Positions 1 through 8,512 of a stretch of 64,000 nt of DNA are shown here, in pieces. Below the pieces are notes generated by a model, which saw only the letters and a program-made list of their open reading frames with translations, was not told the DNA's origin and ran no database searches. The translations under genes were made by a program, and so were the position numbers. The number at the start of each line of letters is the position of its first letter. Position 1 is the stretch's first letter. The stretch comes from Vicinamibacterales bacterium (GTDB lineage: Bacteria; Acidobacteriota; Vicinamibacteria; Vicinamibacterales; SCN-69-37): NCBI GenBank assembly GCA_030827135.1, contig JAURFE010000001.1, positions 90,569 through 154,568 on the forward strand, given 5' to 3'.

Positions 1-562
1 TCTCCAGGAAGTTCCGCAGCATCTGGTGGCCATCGGGCGTGAGCACCGACTCCGGATGAAACTGCACGCCATGAACCGGCCACCGCTCATGCCGAATCCC
101 CATCACCGTCTGATCGTCGCCCACCCAGGCCGACACGTCGAATCCCGTCGGCACACTGGTCCGGGGAATCACCAGCGAGTGATACCGCCCGACCTCAATG
201 CCTTGTGCGACACCCTGAAACATCCCGCGGCCGTCATGCGCGATGGTCGAGACCTTGCCGTGCATGGGCGCACCCGCGCGCTCGACGCGGCCTCCGAACG
301 CGATCGCCAGCGCCTGGTGGCCGAGGCACACGCCGAGAATCGGCATGACGCCCGCAAATCGCTGCAACGCGGCCACGGAAATGCCGGCGGTCTCAGGCCG
401 GCCCGGTCCCGGCGAGATCATGAGATGTGTCGGTCGGCGCGCCGCAATCTCGTCGACGCTGATCGCGTCGTTGCGAACCACCTGCACCTCGGCACCCAGT
501 TCGCCCAACCGATGGGCGAGGTTATACGTGAACGAATCGTAGTTATCGAGCAGCAACACCAT
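1..562 (-). CDS. trpG: Anthranilate synthase component II (glutamine amidotransferase), partial at window edge
   Basis: Glutamine amidotransferase that releases ammonia from glutamine for TrpE, which turns chorismate into anthranilate in the cytosol. The frame opens with MVLLLDNYDSFTYN, typical of this family. It carries the nucleophile block GVCLGHQ and, close to the window edge, VQFHPES with the catalytic His. About 187 codons are visible and the stop lies left of base 1, so only a short tail is missing. The ATG sits 3 bases after the trpE stop, so the two are probably translationally coupled. PabA (aminobenzoate synthesis) is a close relative and one protein often serves both roles, but the trp leader upstream favours TrpG. 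Further trp genes may continue outside the window. Confidence 0.93.
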   Translation of the reverse strand, partial: MVLLLDNYDSFTYNLAHRLGELGAEVQVVRNDAISVDEIAARRPTHLMISPGPGRPETAGISVAALQRFAGVMPILGVCLGHQALAIAFGGRVERAGAPMHGKVSTIAHDGRGMFQGVAQGIEVGRYHSLVIPRTSVPTGFDVSAWVGDDQTVMGIRHERWPVHGVQFHPESVLTPDGHQMLRNFLE

Positions 563-565
563 GCG

Positions 566-2044
566 TCAGATCCCGGCTTCCGCCATCTGTAGCGCTTGGA
601 GCAACGCCCCGGCCTTGTCCTTGGTCTCTTCGTATTCCGCGGTCGGGTGCGAGTCGGCCACGATGCCTGCACCGGCCTGGACGCGTGCAGCCGTGCCGTC
701 CATGGTGATGGTCCGTATCGCAATACAAAAGTCGAGGTTCCCCGCGAAGTCCAGGTACCCGACGGCCCCGCCGTAGAGTCCGCGCCGGGTGGGTTCCAGG
801 TCATTCAGCAACTGCATCGCGCGAATCTTCGGCGCGCCGGTGACCGTGCCGGCCGGGAACGTCGCGGCCAGCGCGTCCAGCCGATCGCAGTCGTCGGCCA
901 GCTGGCCTTCCACGCGTGACACCAGATGCATCACATGCGAGAACTTCTCAAGGGCCATGTACTGCGGCACCCGCACACTGCCCACGGCACACACCCGCCC
1001 CAGATCGTTGCGGCCGAGATCGACGAGCATCACGTGCTCAGCCCGCTCCTTCTCGCTGCGGCGCAGTTCGTCGGCCAGACGCTGATCTTCCTCGGGCGAT
1101 CCGCCCCGGCGACGGGTGCCGGCGATGGGATGCGTCTCCACGCGTGAACCTTCGACACGGACGAGCATCTCGGGAGAGGCGCCGATGATGGCCTTGCCGC
1201 CGTGCCGGATGAAGAACATGTACGGCGACGGGTTGATGTGACGCAGGGCCCGGTACACGTCGAAGGGTGACGCACCGGTCTCGGTGTCGAACCGCTGCGA
1301 CAACACGGTCTGATACACATCGCCGGCGGCGATGTGCTCCTGGATCTTCCGCACGGAGGCCTCGAAGACCTCCTGCGTCTGGTTGGACTGAATCGTCAGT
1401 GTGGTACCCGACCGGCGCTCGGGTCTCGACAGATTCCGGTCCAGTTCCCGTTCCAGGAACTCAATCTTCGCGACGGCGAAGTCATACAACGACCGGAGGT
1501 CTTCTCCCGGGCGAACGCGTGCATTCGAGATCGCCAGGATGCGATGTTTCACGTGGTCAAACGCCAGCACCGTGTCGAACACCATGAAGCCGGCACGTGC
1601 GCGCGCGGGATCATCGCCGGGGCTCTCCGGCCGCGCCACCGACGGCTCAAACCACTCCGCCGTGTCGTAATCGCAGTACCCGACGGCCCCACCGGTGAAC
1701 CGCGGCAGGTCGGCGACAAAAGGCGCCGAGAACTCGGTCATGAGCGACCGCAGAACATCCACAAACGGCTCGCTCCGGCCCGTCGTCGTGCCCGCCTGCT
1801 CAATCAGGGTCTCGTGCGCGCGCCCCCGGATGATGAGAAACGGATCCTTGCCGAGAAACGAATACCGCCCGACGTGTTCGCCGCCCTCGACGCTCTCAAG
1901 CAGGAATGCGTAGTCGGAATGTTCCGCAATCTTCAGGAAGGCTGAAACCGGCGTCAGCAGGTCCGCCATGATTTCGCGCCACACCGGAACGAAGGTGCCG
2001 CGTCGCGCCAGTTCCACAAACTCGTCGAACGTCGTCTGTCTCAT
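566..2044 (-). CDS. trpE: Anthranilate synthase component I
   Basis: Converts chorismate plus ammonia to anthranilate, the first committed step of tryptophan synthesis. The 492-residue length is normal. The N-terminal part has the LLES motif (residues 48-51) that in known TrpE proteins forms the tryptophan feedback site. The C-terminal chorismate-binding half shows PIAGTRRRG, LVDLGRNDLG and GTVTGAPK. LLES favours TrpE over PabB. The ATG overlaps the aroDE stop as ATGA, so translation is coupled. Control is probably double: feedback at the enzyme and attenuation in the leader upstream. Confidence 0.95.
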   Translation of the reverse strand: MRQTTFDEFVELARRGTFVPVWREIMADLLTPVSAFLKIAEHSDYAFLLESVEGGEHVGRYSFLGKDPFLIIRGRAHETLIEQAGTTTGRSEPFVDVLRSLMTEFSAPFVADLPRFTGGAVGYCDYDTAEWFEPSVARPESPGDDPARARAGFMVFDTVLAFDHVKHRILAISNARVRPGEDLRSLYDFAVAKIEFLERELDRNLSRPERRSGTTLTIQSNQTQEVFEASVRKIQEHIAAGDVYQTVLSQRFDTETGASPFDVYRALRHINPSPYMFFIRHGGKAIIGASPEMLVRVEGSRVETHPIAGTRRRGGSPEEDQRLADELRRSEKERAEHVMLVDLGRNDLGRVCAVGSVRVPQYMALEKFSHVMHLVSRVEGQLADDCDRLDALAATFPAGTVTGAPKIRAMQLLNDLEPTRRGLYGGAVGYLDFAGNLDFCIAIRTITMDGTAARVQAGAGIVADSHPTAEYEETKDKAGALLQALQMAEAGI

Positions 2045-3510
2045 GATCCCGTCATCTCCCCAACAAACACCCGTGCGGCCTCGCGCATCACACGCGTGTC
2101 AGCCGGTCGTCCCATCCACCAGTCGAACTGCCGGGCCGCCTGGCCCACCAGCATGTCCAGGCCCCCGATGACCTGCGCCCCGGTGGCGCGCGCACGCTGC
2201 AACCACGCCGTCTCTTCCGGGTTGTAGACAAGGTCGTACGCCACCTGCGCCGTGAGGTCGTCCCACGCGCACGGCATGTCATTCACGGCGGGCCACGTGC
2301 CTGCCGGCGTCGCGTTCACCACCACATCCCACGATCCCGACGGCGGCCACGCCGTCGCACGGACGCCAAGCGCGGCAGCGACCGGGGCCGCCGCGTCCCG
2401 TCGACGCGCGCACAGGACGACGTTGGCGCCGCGCTGCAGCACCGCCCACGCCGAGGCCCGGCCGGCGCCGCCGGCGCCAAGCACCAGCACCGAGGCGCCG
2501 ACAAGCGCGACACCACGCGCATCAAGCGCGTCGAGGAAACCAGCGGTATCGAGATTTTTCGCTGTCCATCGCCCGGACGCACGACGCACGGTGTTCACGA
2601 CGCCAAGCCGGCGCGTCGCCTCATCGTCACAGGTCACATCTGCGCGGGTGTGCCAGGCCGTCTTGAGCGGCGCCGTGATGCTGAGGCCCTCGAACCCGAG
2701 CGCATCCGCCACCGCGACCGCGTCGTCCACCGTGGCGGCGAGGACAGGCACGTAGATGGCGTCGAGTCCCGCAGCGGCGTACGCCGCGTTGTGCATCGCG
2801 GGCGACGCGGAATGTGCAATCGGCGCTCCAGCCACGCCAAAGATGCGGGTGTGATCAGTCGTCGCGGGTACGCGATAGCGATCCCGCAGGTGCCTGACGG
2901 CGACCTGACCGGGAGCCGCATCGCCCCCATACGTCCAGCACGACCCGAACCGCTCCGGCAGCAGTCGCGTCAGCTGCCCGGCCTCTCCCATGGCAATACA
3001 GACGAGGTCGCCACCAGCACACGCCGCAGCGGCCATCCTCCGAAGCACGAGCACATCGGAGATGTGTGCGGCCGTCACGGACACCTTCACCACATCCGCG
3101 CCCAGGCGTCGCATCTCCCGCACGCGATCGCCGAGGTCCTCCGGGATCGAGATGAAGTCGTGGTCCGACACGATCAGCCTGGTTGTCGCATGGTCCACAT
3201 TCGGGACCCACCCTGCGCGGCGCTCGACGTCCACGTAGTCGGCACCGGCGTCGATCGCCTGCCCCAGAAGCCGACGACGGGTGGTTTCGTCGCCGGAGAA
3301 CCGGCCGCCTTCCCACTCTGGCCGGCACGTGACAATGACCGGGACCTGTCGTCGCCGCCCTCGCACGGCGGCGGCCACGTCGATATCTGCGACGCCATCG
3401 ATCCGCAACTCGACGAGATCGGCATCCGTAGCGGCATCACGCGCCGCACACAACTCCGCCATGGTGGTGGCGGTCACGGTCTCGACAATCCGGGTACGGG
3501 CCAAAGGCAT
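2041..3510 (-). CDS. aroDE: Bifunctional 3-dehydroquinate dehydratase (type I) / shikimate dehydrogenase fusion
   Basis: Two consecutive shikimate-pathway enzymes in one 489-residue chain. The first ~215 residues are a type I dehydroquinase: LIVSDHDFI carries the expected His and VVKVSVTA the Schiff-base Lys. The rest is shikimate dehydrogenase: SITAPLK keeps the catalytic Lys of the usual N-T-x-P-x-K motif, KNLDTAGF keeps the paired Asp, and VLGAGGAGRA is the NADP-binding loop. The frame is open from a TTG at 3543, but I prefer the ATG at 3510, which has AGGA 8 bases upstream; an ATG at 3534 is also possible. The gene follows the attenuator terminator directly and overlaps trpE. Fusion of these enzymes is known in plants, chlamydiae and some other bacteria. 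Confidence 0.93.
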   Translation of the reverse strand: MPLARTRIVETVTATTMAELCAARDAATDADLVELRIDGVADIDVAAAVRGRRRQVPVIVTCRPEWEGGRFSGDETTRRRLLGQAIDAGADYVDVERRAGWVPNVDHATTRLIVSDHDFISIPEDLGDRVREMRRLGADVVKVSVTAAHISDVLVLRRMAAAACAGGDLVCIAMGEAGQLTRLLPERFGSCWTYGGDAAPGQVAVRHLRDRYRVPATTDHTRIFGVAGAPIAHSASPAMHNAAYAAAGLDAIYVPVLAATVDDAVAVADALGFEGLSITAPLKTAWHTRADVTCDDEATRRLGVVNTVRRASGRWTAKNLDTAGFLDALDARGVALVGASVLVLGAGGAGRASAWAVLQRGANVVLCARRRDAAAPVAAALGVRATAWPPSGSWDVVVNATPAGTWPAVNDMPCAWDDLTAQVAYDLVYNPEETAWLQRARATGAQVIGGLDMLVGQAARQFDWWMGRPADTRVMREAARVFVGEMTGS

Positions 3511-3541
3511 CACGTCGTTCCTGCGTCCTTGCATCCAAAAC

Positions 3542-3578
3542 AAAAAGGGCCTCTCCAGTCGGTCAACTGAAGAGGCCC
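3542..3578 (-). terminator. Intrinsic terminator of the trp leader (attenuator)
   Basis: Read on the minus strand, GGGCCTCT pairs with AGAGGCCC (8 bp). After one mismatch, CAGT pairs with ACTG around a 6-base loop, and the hairpin is followed at once by TTTTTGTTTT. It lies between the leader peptide stop (3601) and the aroDE start (3510), so it can only act on transcripts entering this operon. The 5' arm (3566-3575) can instead pair with 3618-3627 inside the leader peptide gene. Confidence 0.92.
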
Positions 3579-3648
3579 GAAATCCCGCGTCGTGGTGGTC
3601 TTACCCGCGCGCGTCGCCCTCCCCAGTGGACTGGCCACACCACCACCA
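3566..3648 (-). promoter_or_regulatory. trp attenuator: Trp codons, antiterminator and terminator arms
   Basis: The control elements are in the classical order. Three Trp codons (3640-3648) come first. A stretch ACTGGGGAGG (3618-3627) then follows a few codons downstream and can pair over 10 bases (two G-U pairs) with CCTCTTCAGT (3566-3575), the first arm of the terminator. A ribosome stalled at the Trp codons would leave 3618-3627 free to form this antiterminator. A ribosome reaching the stop at 3601 would crowd it and let the terminator form. ACCACCAC (3592-3599) just after the leader stop is also complementary to the Trp-codon run. Pairings were worked out by eye, without energy calculation. 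Confidence 0.85.
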
Positions 3649-3717
3649 ATACGCCGGGGCATACGACGCCACAGGCGCCGAGGCAACAGGCCGGGTGGGG
3701 TGCAGAGGTGAACGCAT
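3601..3717 (-). CDS. trpL: trp operon leader peptide with three consecutive Trp codons
   Basis: A 38-codon reading frame starting ATG at 3717 and ending TAA at 3601, between a good promoter and an intrinsic terminator. Residues 19-27 read YAPAYWWWC: Trp codons 24-26 are TGG TGG TGG, a run very unlikely by chance. The peptide is not expected to have a function of its own; its translation senses charged tRNA-Trp. An in-frame alternative is the GTG one codon upstream (3720). No strong ribosome-binding site is visible, and the mapped promoter would give a 5' leader of only about 10 bases. Confidence 0.88.
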   Translation of the reverse strand: MRSPLHPTRPVASAPVASYAPAYWWWCGQSTGEGDARG

Positions 3718-3733
3718 CACAAAACCGAGCGGG

Positions 3734-3763
3734 ATCGTACCAGACGGCCGGCGAAGGCGTCAA
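3734..3763 (-). promoter_or_regulatory. Sigma-70 type promoter of the trpL-aroDE-trpEG operon
   Basis: TTGACG (3758-3763) and TACGAT (3734-3739) are separated by 18 bases, with TGG directly before the -10 box (extended -10). Transcription would begin near 3727, about 10 bases before the trpL ATG. The ugd promoter at 52183-52212 has the same layout. Confidence 0.75.
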
Positions 3764-3774
3764 CCCGCGCGTGT

Positions 3775-3780
3775 TATAAC
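3775..3780 (+). promoter_or_regulatory. -10 box for a leaderless transcript of the S55-like gene
   Basis: TATAAC ends 6 bases before the GTG start at 3787, so transcription would begin at or next to the start codon. No ribosome-binding site fits in between. The -35 region is weak. This is one of several start sites in the window with this geometry. Confidence 0.5.
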
Positions 3781-3786
3781 CAGCGT

Positions 3787-5634
3787 GTGCCACACAGTTC
3801 ATGGCGATTCCTTGGTGCGTTGGCGGTGCTGACCGGCGGTCTGGCGGCCGTGCTTGTGCCGGCGCCCACGGCGCAGGCGGTGCCGTTCATGCCGGTCGCC
3901 GATGTGCGGCCAGGAATGGTCGGCATCGGCCGCACCGTGTTTGCCGGCAACACCCTTGAGGACTTTCGCGCCCACATCATCGGTGTGCTCAAGAACGTTA
4001 TCGCGCCGGGCCGCGACCTGATCGTGGCGCGGCTCGAAGGGGGGCCCCTCGCGCAGACCGGCGTCATCGCAGGCATGAGCGGCAGTCCCGTCATGATCGA
4101 CGGGAAACTCCTCGGCGCGGTGTCCTATTCGCTGGGATCCTTTTCAAAGGAGCCGATCGCCGGCATCACGCCGATCGCCGAAATGGTGGAGGCGATGCGT
4201 ACCCTGCCGGCCCGGCCCTCCGGAAGCGAGTTCGCGCTGCAATGGCCGGCCACTCCCCAACAGATCTATACGGCCCTCGGTCGCGTCGTGGCGCGCGCGG
4301 CGGCGCCCGTGCGATCGCCGCTGGCACCCGACGACATCGTCGGCACACCCACGCTGGCCGACTGGGCTCCCCGGCTCCGTCCCATTGGTGCTGCCGTGGT
4401 GGCCCGCGGCCTCACCTCGTCGGTCGAGCACGACCTTCGCACCGCCCTCGCCCCCACGTCGCTGCTCATGGCCTCCGGCACCGAGTCGGTCCAGACGACG
4501 GCACGCCGTGCACTCCAGCCCGGTGACCCCGTCGGAATGACCTTTGTGCGCGGCGACCTCGAGATGGGCGCCTCCGGCACGGTCACCCACATCGACGGCA
4601 ACCAGGTTTACGCCTTCGGCCACGCGTTCCTCAGTCAGGGGCCGACAACGATGCCGATGACGCAGGCACGGGTGCTCACGGTGCTGCCCAGCCTCGATGC
4701 CTCGATGAAGATCGGCGAAATGGGACCGGTCATCGGCCGCATGACGCAGGACCGGTCAGTGGGGGTTGGCGGCGTCCTGGGCCGCGGCCCTGCGGAACTG
4801 GCCGTCCGGGTGAACCTCCACTCCGCCGGCGCGGCGCCGCGCACATTCAACTTCCAGGTGTTGCACGATGAGAGCCTGACGCCGCTGTTTGCCTTTGTCT
4901 CGATCCTCAACGCGTTGTCGTCATTCGAGCGGGCGTCGGGGCCCACCACAATCACCACAACCGGCCACATCTCGTACGGCGCCATCGGGCGCATGACGAT
5001 TGACGATGTGTTCAGCGGCGACATGGCTGTGACGCAGGCGGCCACGACCGCGTTGAACACCATCGGCGCACTCGCGACCAACCCGTTCCGTCCGATGCTG
5101 CCCGAGTCGATGGACCTCACGCTGCGTGTGGCCGAAGAAGCCGACTATGCCACCATCGAACGTGTCTGGCTCGACACCGTGCGTCCGACGTTTGGCGGCA
5201 CGCATACGCTGCATGTGCAGCTGCGCCGCTATCGCGGCACCACCGAGACCGTGTCGCTGCCGATCACGATGCCGGCCCAGGCGAGCGGCGCGGTCAGTCT
5301 GCTGGTGACCGACGGCCCGTCGCTGCTGGCCCTTGAGCAAACGGAATTGAAGCCGGCTGCGCCGGCCAGTCTCGATGCGCTCGTCGCGCGGCTGCGTGAG
5401 ACACGCGCCAATCATCATCTGCACGTCCGGTTGCTGGTCTCCACCCCGGGAACGGCCATCGCCGGAGAATCCCAGCCCGCGTTGCCTGGCTCAGTGCAGG
5501 CGGCGATCGACACCGACACGTCCACTTCGGCCACTGCGCTCTCGCGCACCATCGTGGGGTCGTGGCATCTGCCGCTGCCGCGTGTGGTGCGTGGGTCGCG
5601 GGAACTGCCGGTCACCCTGCGCTCTTCCCGATAA
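3787..5634 (+). CDS. Secreted SpoIVB (S55)-like serine protease-related protein
   Basis: A 615-residue protein with a signal peptide (hydrophobic stretch about residues 9-24, then APTAQA). Residues 91-110 contain GMSGSPV and then DGKLLGAVS, matching the catalytic-Ser end of the S55 domain (Ser98 here). Residues 274-290 read VYAFGHAFLSQGP, resembling the catalytic-His segment of SpoIVB (His279). In SpoIVB the His segment comes before the Ser segment; here the order is reversed. I did not identify the third, acidic residue with confidence. The C-terminal half has no recognised domain. GTG is the only in-frame start after the promoter. The next gene begins 6 bases downstream, so the two are probably co-transcribed. 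The substrate is unknown, and it may be a non-peptidase relative. Confidence 0.75.
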   Translation: MPHSSWRFLGALAVLTGGLAAVLVPAPTAQAVPFMPVADVRPGMVGIGRTVFAGNTLEDFRAHIIGVLKNVIAPGRDLIVARLEGGPLAQTGVIAGMSGSPVMIDGKLLGAVSYSLGSFSKEPIAGITPIAEMVEAMRTLPARPSGSEFALQWPATPQQIYTALGRVVARAAAPVRSPLAPDDIVGTPTLADWAPRLRPIGAAVVARGLTSSVEHDLRTALAPTSLLMASGTESVQTTARRALQPGDPVGMTFVRGDLEMGASGTVTHIDGNQVYAFGHAFLSQGPTTMPMTQARVLTVLPSLDASMKIGEMGPVIGRMTQDRSVGVGGVLGRGPAELAVRVNLHSAGAAPRTFNFQVLHDESLTPLFAFVSILNALSSFERASGPTTITTTGHISYGAIGRMTIDDVFSGDMAVTQAATTALNTIGALATNPFRPMLPESMDLTLRVAEEADYATIERVWLDTVRPTFGGTHTLHVQLRRYRGTTETVSLPITMPAQASGAVSLLVTDGPSLLALEQTELKPAAPASLDALVARLRETRANHHLHVRLLVSTPGTAIAGESQPALPGSVQAAIDTDTSTSATALSRTIVGSWHLPLPRVVRGSRELPVTLRSSR

Positions 5635-5640
5635 GCCACC

Positions 5641-7758
5641 ATGCACCGACTGCTCCGGATCGCTCTTCCACTGGCCCTCGTGACCGCCGCGATCTCCGCG
5701 CTTCCGGCCGCGGGCCCCGTCTTCTGGACGGTGGCGTCGCAGGTGGAGTTCCTCAAAGGCACCCCCTCCGGCGTCTCGATCGACGGTGCCGGCCGGCTGG
5801 TGGCCTCCCCCGCCGTCACGATCGTGCACGACCTCGCCGCGCCGCAGGCCTGGAGCCTCGCACGAGGCGACGATGGCGCGTGGTATGCGGGTACCGGTGG
5901 CGATGGGCGTGTCGTACGCGGCCGGGGCACAGAGGTCGCGACCATCCTGGATGTTGAGCCGTCCGCCATCCACGCCATCGCCGTCGTGGGCCCGCGCGTG
6001 TACGCGGCGAGTTCCCCGGACGGCCGTGTCCACGTCGTCGAGCCCGACGGATCGACGCGCGTGTTTTTTGACCCGGCGGAGCCGTACATCTGGGCGATGA
6101 CGGCGGATCGGCAGGGCCGACTCTGGGTCGCGACCGGACATCCCGCCACGATTCACCGCGTCACGCCGGATGGCGCGTCGAGTGTCGTGTATCGTCCGTC
6201 TGCACGCCATGTCGTGTCGCTGGCCGTCGACCAGGCCGGCCGCGTGTTTGCCGGCACCGATCAGCCGGCGCGACTGTACCGGTTCGACGCTGGTGACCGC
6301 CCGTTTGTGGTGCTCGAATCCCCCCTGACCGAAATCCGCGGGATTCGTCCGACGCCCGACGGCGGCGTGTTTGTGGCCGCGATTTCAGCCACAGGAGAAC
6401 CCGGTGGCGACACGGCGGTCACCGGCAGTGTGACGATCACGGTGGGCGGAACTCAGACGGGCACGTCCACGACGACGGGGACGCCGAGTGCGGCAGCCAC
6501 CGGCCGGCGATCGATCGTGTATCGCGTGGACGCAGGCGGCGTGTGGGATGCCGTCTGGGACACCACCGACGCCATCTACGACCTCGCCGTGATGGACGAC
6601 CGCACGGTGCTGGCCGCCACTGGGCCCGAAGGTCGCGTGTATCAGATCGCCACCGACGGCACGGTGCTGCTGCTCGGGGCCGTTGATGCCAGACAGATTA
6701 CGCGGTTGTTGCGCGATGGTGCCCGCACGCTGATGCTCACGGCCAATCCCGGACGCGTACTGGCACTCGGCGCCGGGAACGCTGGAGCGGGCCCGCCGAC
6801 GTACACGTCGCCGGTGCGCGACGCGCGCACACTCGCCCAGTGGGGCACGGTGCAGTGGGACGGCACAGGCGCCATCACGCTGCAGACGCGAACCGGGAAC
6901 ACGGAGATTCCGGATGATTCGTGGAGTCCGTGGTCGGCTCCCGCCACGCAGGCCCGGGGCAGCGCCGTTCAGAGTCCGACGGCACGCTTCATTCAGTGGC
7001 GCGCATCGTTTCCAGCCACGCCGGCTGTGTTGACGTCAGTGACGGTGGCCTATCTGCCGCGGAACACCCGCCCGGTGGTCACCGAGATCACCGCACATCC
7101 GCCAGGGGTCGTGTTCCAGCGGCCGTTCTCAAGTGACGAAGGCGCAATTGCGGGACTGGACGATGCCGTGGCCGATGCGCGTCGCCCGCCGGGCGGCGAC
7201 ACGAATGCGGCGCCCGCCTCCGTGGGCCGCCGCATGTTCCAGCGGGGGTTGCAGACGCTGCAGTGGAAGGCCGAAGACGCTGACGCCGACCGGCTGACCT
7301 ACACGCTTCAGTACCGTCGCGAGGGCGAAACCGTGTGGCATGCGTTGCGCGCCGATCTGGGCACGCCGCTGTTTGTGTGGGACACCAGCACCGTCGCCGA
7401 CGGCCGCTACTTCATCCGGGTCGGCGCGACCGACGCGCCGTCGAACACGCCGGATCGCGTGCTCGCCGGCACACGAGACAGTGACGCCATCGAGGTGGAC
7501 AACACGCCGCCGGTCATCACGCTGGCCGTGACGGGCCTGCAGGTGACCGTGCAGGTGACCGACGGTCACAGCGGCGTGCACCGTGTGGACTACGCCCTGG
7601 GCGGCGGCGCGTGGCAGGAGGTCCGGCCGGTGGACGGCCTCGCCGATTCCCGCGACGAGCGGTACACGCTCACGCTTCCGTCCGCTGACGCGGCAGCGCG
7701 ATTGGTCGTGCGGGCGACCGATGTGATGCAGAACGTGACCAGCGCGACCGTGCGCTAG
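5641..7758 (+). CDS. Secreted beta-propeller-like protein of unknown function
   Basis: A 705-residue protein with a signal peptide (MHRLLRIALPLALVTAAISA). Residues about 40-350 hold repeated short blocks such as DGRVV, DRQGRLWVATG, DQAGRVFAGT and PEGRVYQIAT, typical of propeller blades. They are interrupted at about residues 260-285 by a Thr/Gly/Ser-rich linker. The C-terminal third looks like beta-sandwich domains (DNTPPVITLAVTG, DGHSGVHRVDYAL). It lies 6 bases behind the S55-like gene and ends 4 bases from the convergent anti-sigma gene. I do not recognise a specific function; an exported partner or scaffold of its neighbour is a guess. Confidence 0.7.
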   Translation: MHRLLRIALPLALVTAAISALPAAGPVFWTVASQVEFLKGTPSGVSIDGAGRLVASPAVTIVHDLAAPQAWSLARGDDGAWYAGTGGDGRVVRGRGTEVATILDVEPSAIHAIAVVGPRVYAASSPDGRVHVVEPDGSTRVFFDPAEPYIWAMTADRQGRLWVATGHPATIHRVTPDGASSVVYRPSARHVVSLAVDQAGRVFAGTDQPARLYRFDAGDRPFVVLESPLTEIRGIRPTPDGGVFVAAISATGEPGGDTAVTGSVTITVGGTQTGTSTTTGTPSAAATGRRSIVYRVDAGGVWDAVWDTTDAIYDLAVMDDRTVLAATGPEGRVYQIATDGTVLLLGAVDARQITRLLRDGARTLMLTANPGRVLALGAGNAGAGPPTYTSPVRDARTLAQWGTVQWDGTGAITLQTRTGNTEIPDDSWSPWSAPATQARGSAVQSPTARFIQWRASFPATPAVLTSVTVAYLPRNTRPVVTEITAHPPGVVFQRPFSSDEGAIAGLDDAVADARRPPGGDTNAAPASVGRRMFQRGLQTLQWKAEDADADRLTYTLQYRREGETVWHALRADLGTPLFVWDTSTVADGRYFIRVGATDAPSNTPDRVLAGTRDSDAIEVDNTPPVITLAVTGLQVTVQVTDGHSGVHRVDYALGGGAWQEVRPVDGLADSRDERYTLTLPSADAAARLVVRATDVMQNVTSATVR

Positions 7759-7762
7759 GGTT

Positions 7763-8512
7763 TCAGAGGCCGGAGGCGGTGACGACGTCGCTGATGTAGA
7801 GGTGCATGCCGCTGACGTTGGTCACGCCGCCGGGACGGCGCGCCGGGGCCTGCGAGCGCAGCCGGCCAATCTCGTTGAGAATGCCCTCCACCTCTTCGCG
7901 ATCGGCGTCGGAGAGTTCCCGGAAGCTCACGCTGCCGCCGTGGCGCATCAGCGAGGAGTCGAGCGCCGTGACCAGCAGCTGCTCCGCCTTCCAGCCAAAC
8001 GACGCGGGGACCGCATACCGATGGTCCCGCTTCGGGCTGCCAAGCGCACGTTCGAATTCGAGGATCACCGGTTCGCCCTGGCCATCCTCTGGGACGACCA
8101 TCACGTAGAGCGTGCCCACGCGTTCGTTCATCTGGCGCGCCTGGGTCGTCGGTGAATACAGGATGGTGAAGACAAACACCACGGAGATGAACGCGGCGCT
8201 GAACGCGCCGCTGCCCACGGCCACCCAGTGCCAGTCTTCGAAGACCCGGTCAAACTTCGCGCGGAACGACTGCCGATCCTCGGCACGGATGCGGCTGACG
8301 ACGCCCGGCGCCAGTCCCTCAAGACCATCCATCGGTACCGGGGACAGCCGCGCGGCGCCGCGCAGCATCTCGCCCAGTTCGCGCAGGCCCGATTCTTCGC
8401 GCGCGCACTCCCCACACTCGACCAGATGGCGCGACACACGCAACCGCTGCGCGCCGCCCAGTTCCCCGTCGACGTAGGCCGCGATCACGCCGCGCACATC
8501 ACCGCACGTCAT
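7763..8512 (-). CDS. Anti-sigma factor with zinc-finger and one membrane segment
   Basis: A 249-residue membrane regulator expected to hold the adjacent ECF sigma factor inactive at the cytoplasmic membrane. The N-terminus has Cys3 and His29-x3-Cys33-x2-Cys36, the zinc-binding anti-sigma signature. One transmembrane helix lies at about residues 97-119. The C-terminal ~130 residues would be periplasmic, with no recognised sensor domain. The ATG overlaps the sigma factor stop as ATGA, the usual arrangement for a sigma/anti-sigma pair. Confidence 0.88.
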   Translation of the reverse strand: MTCGDVRGVIAAYVDGELGGAQRLRVSRHLVECGECAREESGLRELGEMLRGAARLSPVPMDGLEGLAPGVVSRIRAEDRQSFRAKFDRVFEDWHWVAVGSGAFSAAFISVVFVFTILYSPTTQARQMNERVGTLYVMVVPEDGQGEPVILEFERALGSPKRDHRYAVPASFGWKAEQLLVTALDSSLMRHGGSVSFRELSDADREEVEGILNEIGRLRSQAPARRPGGVTNVSGMHLYISDVVTASGL

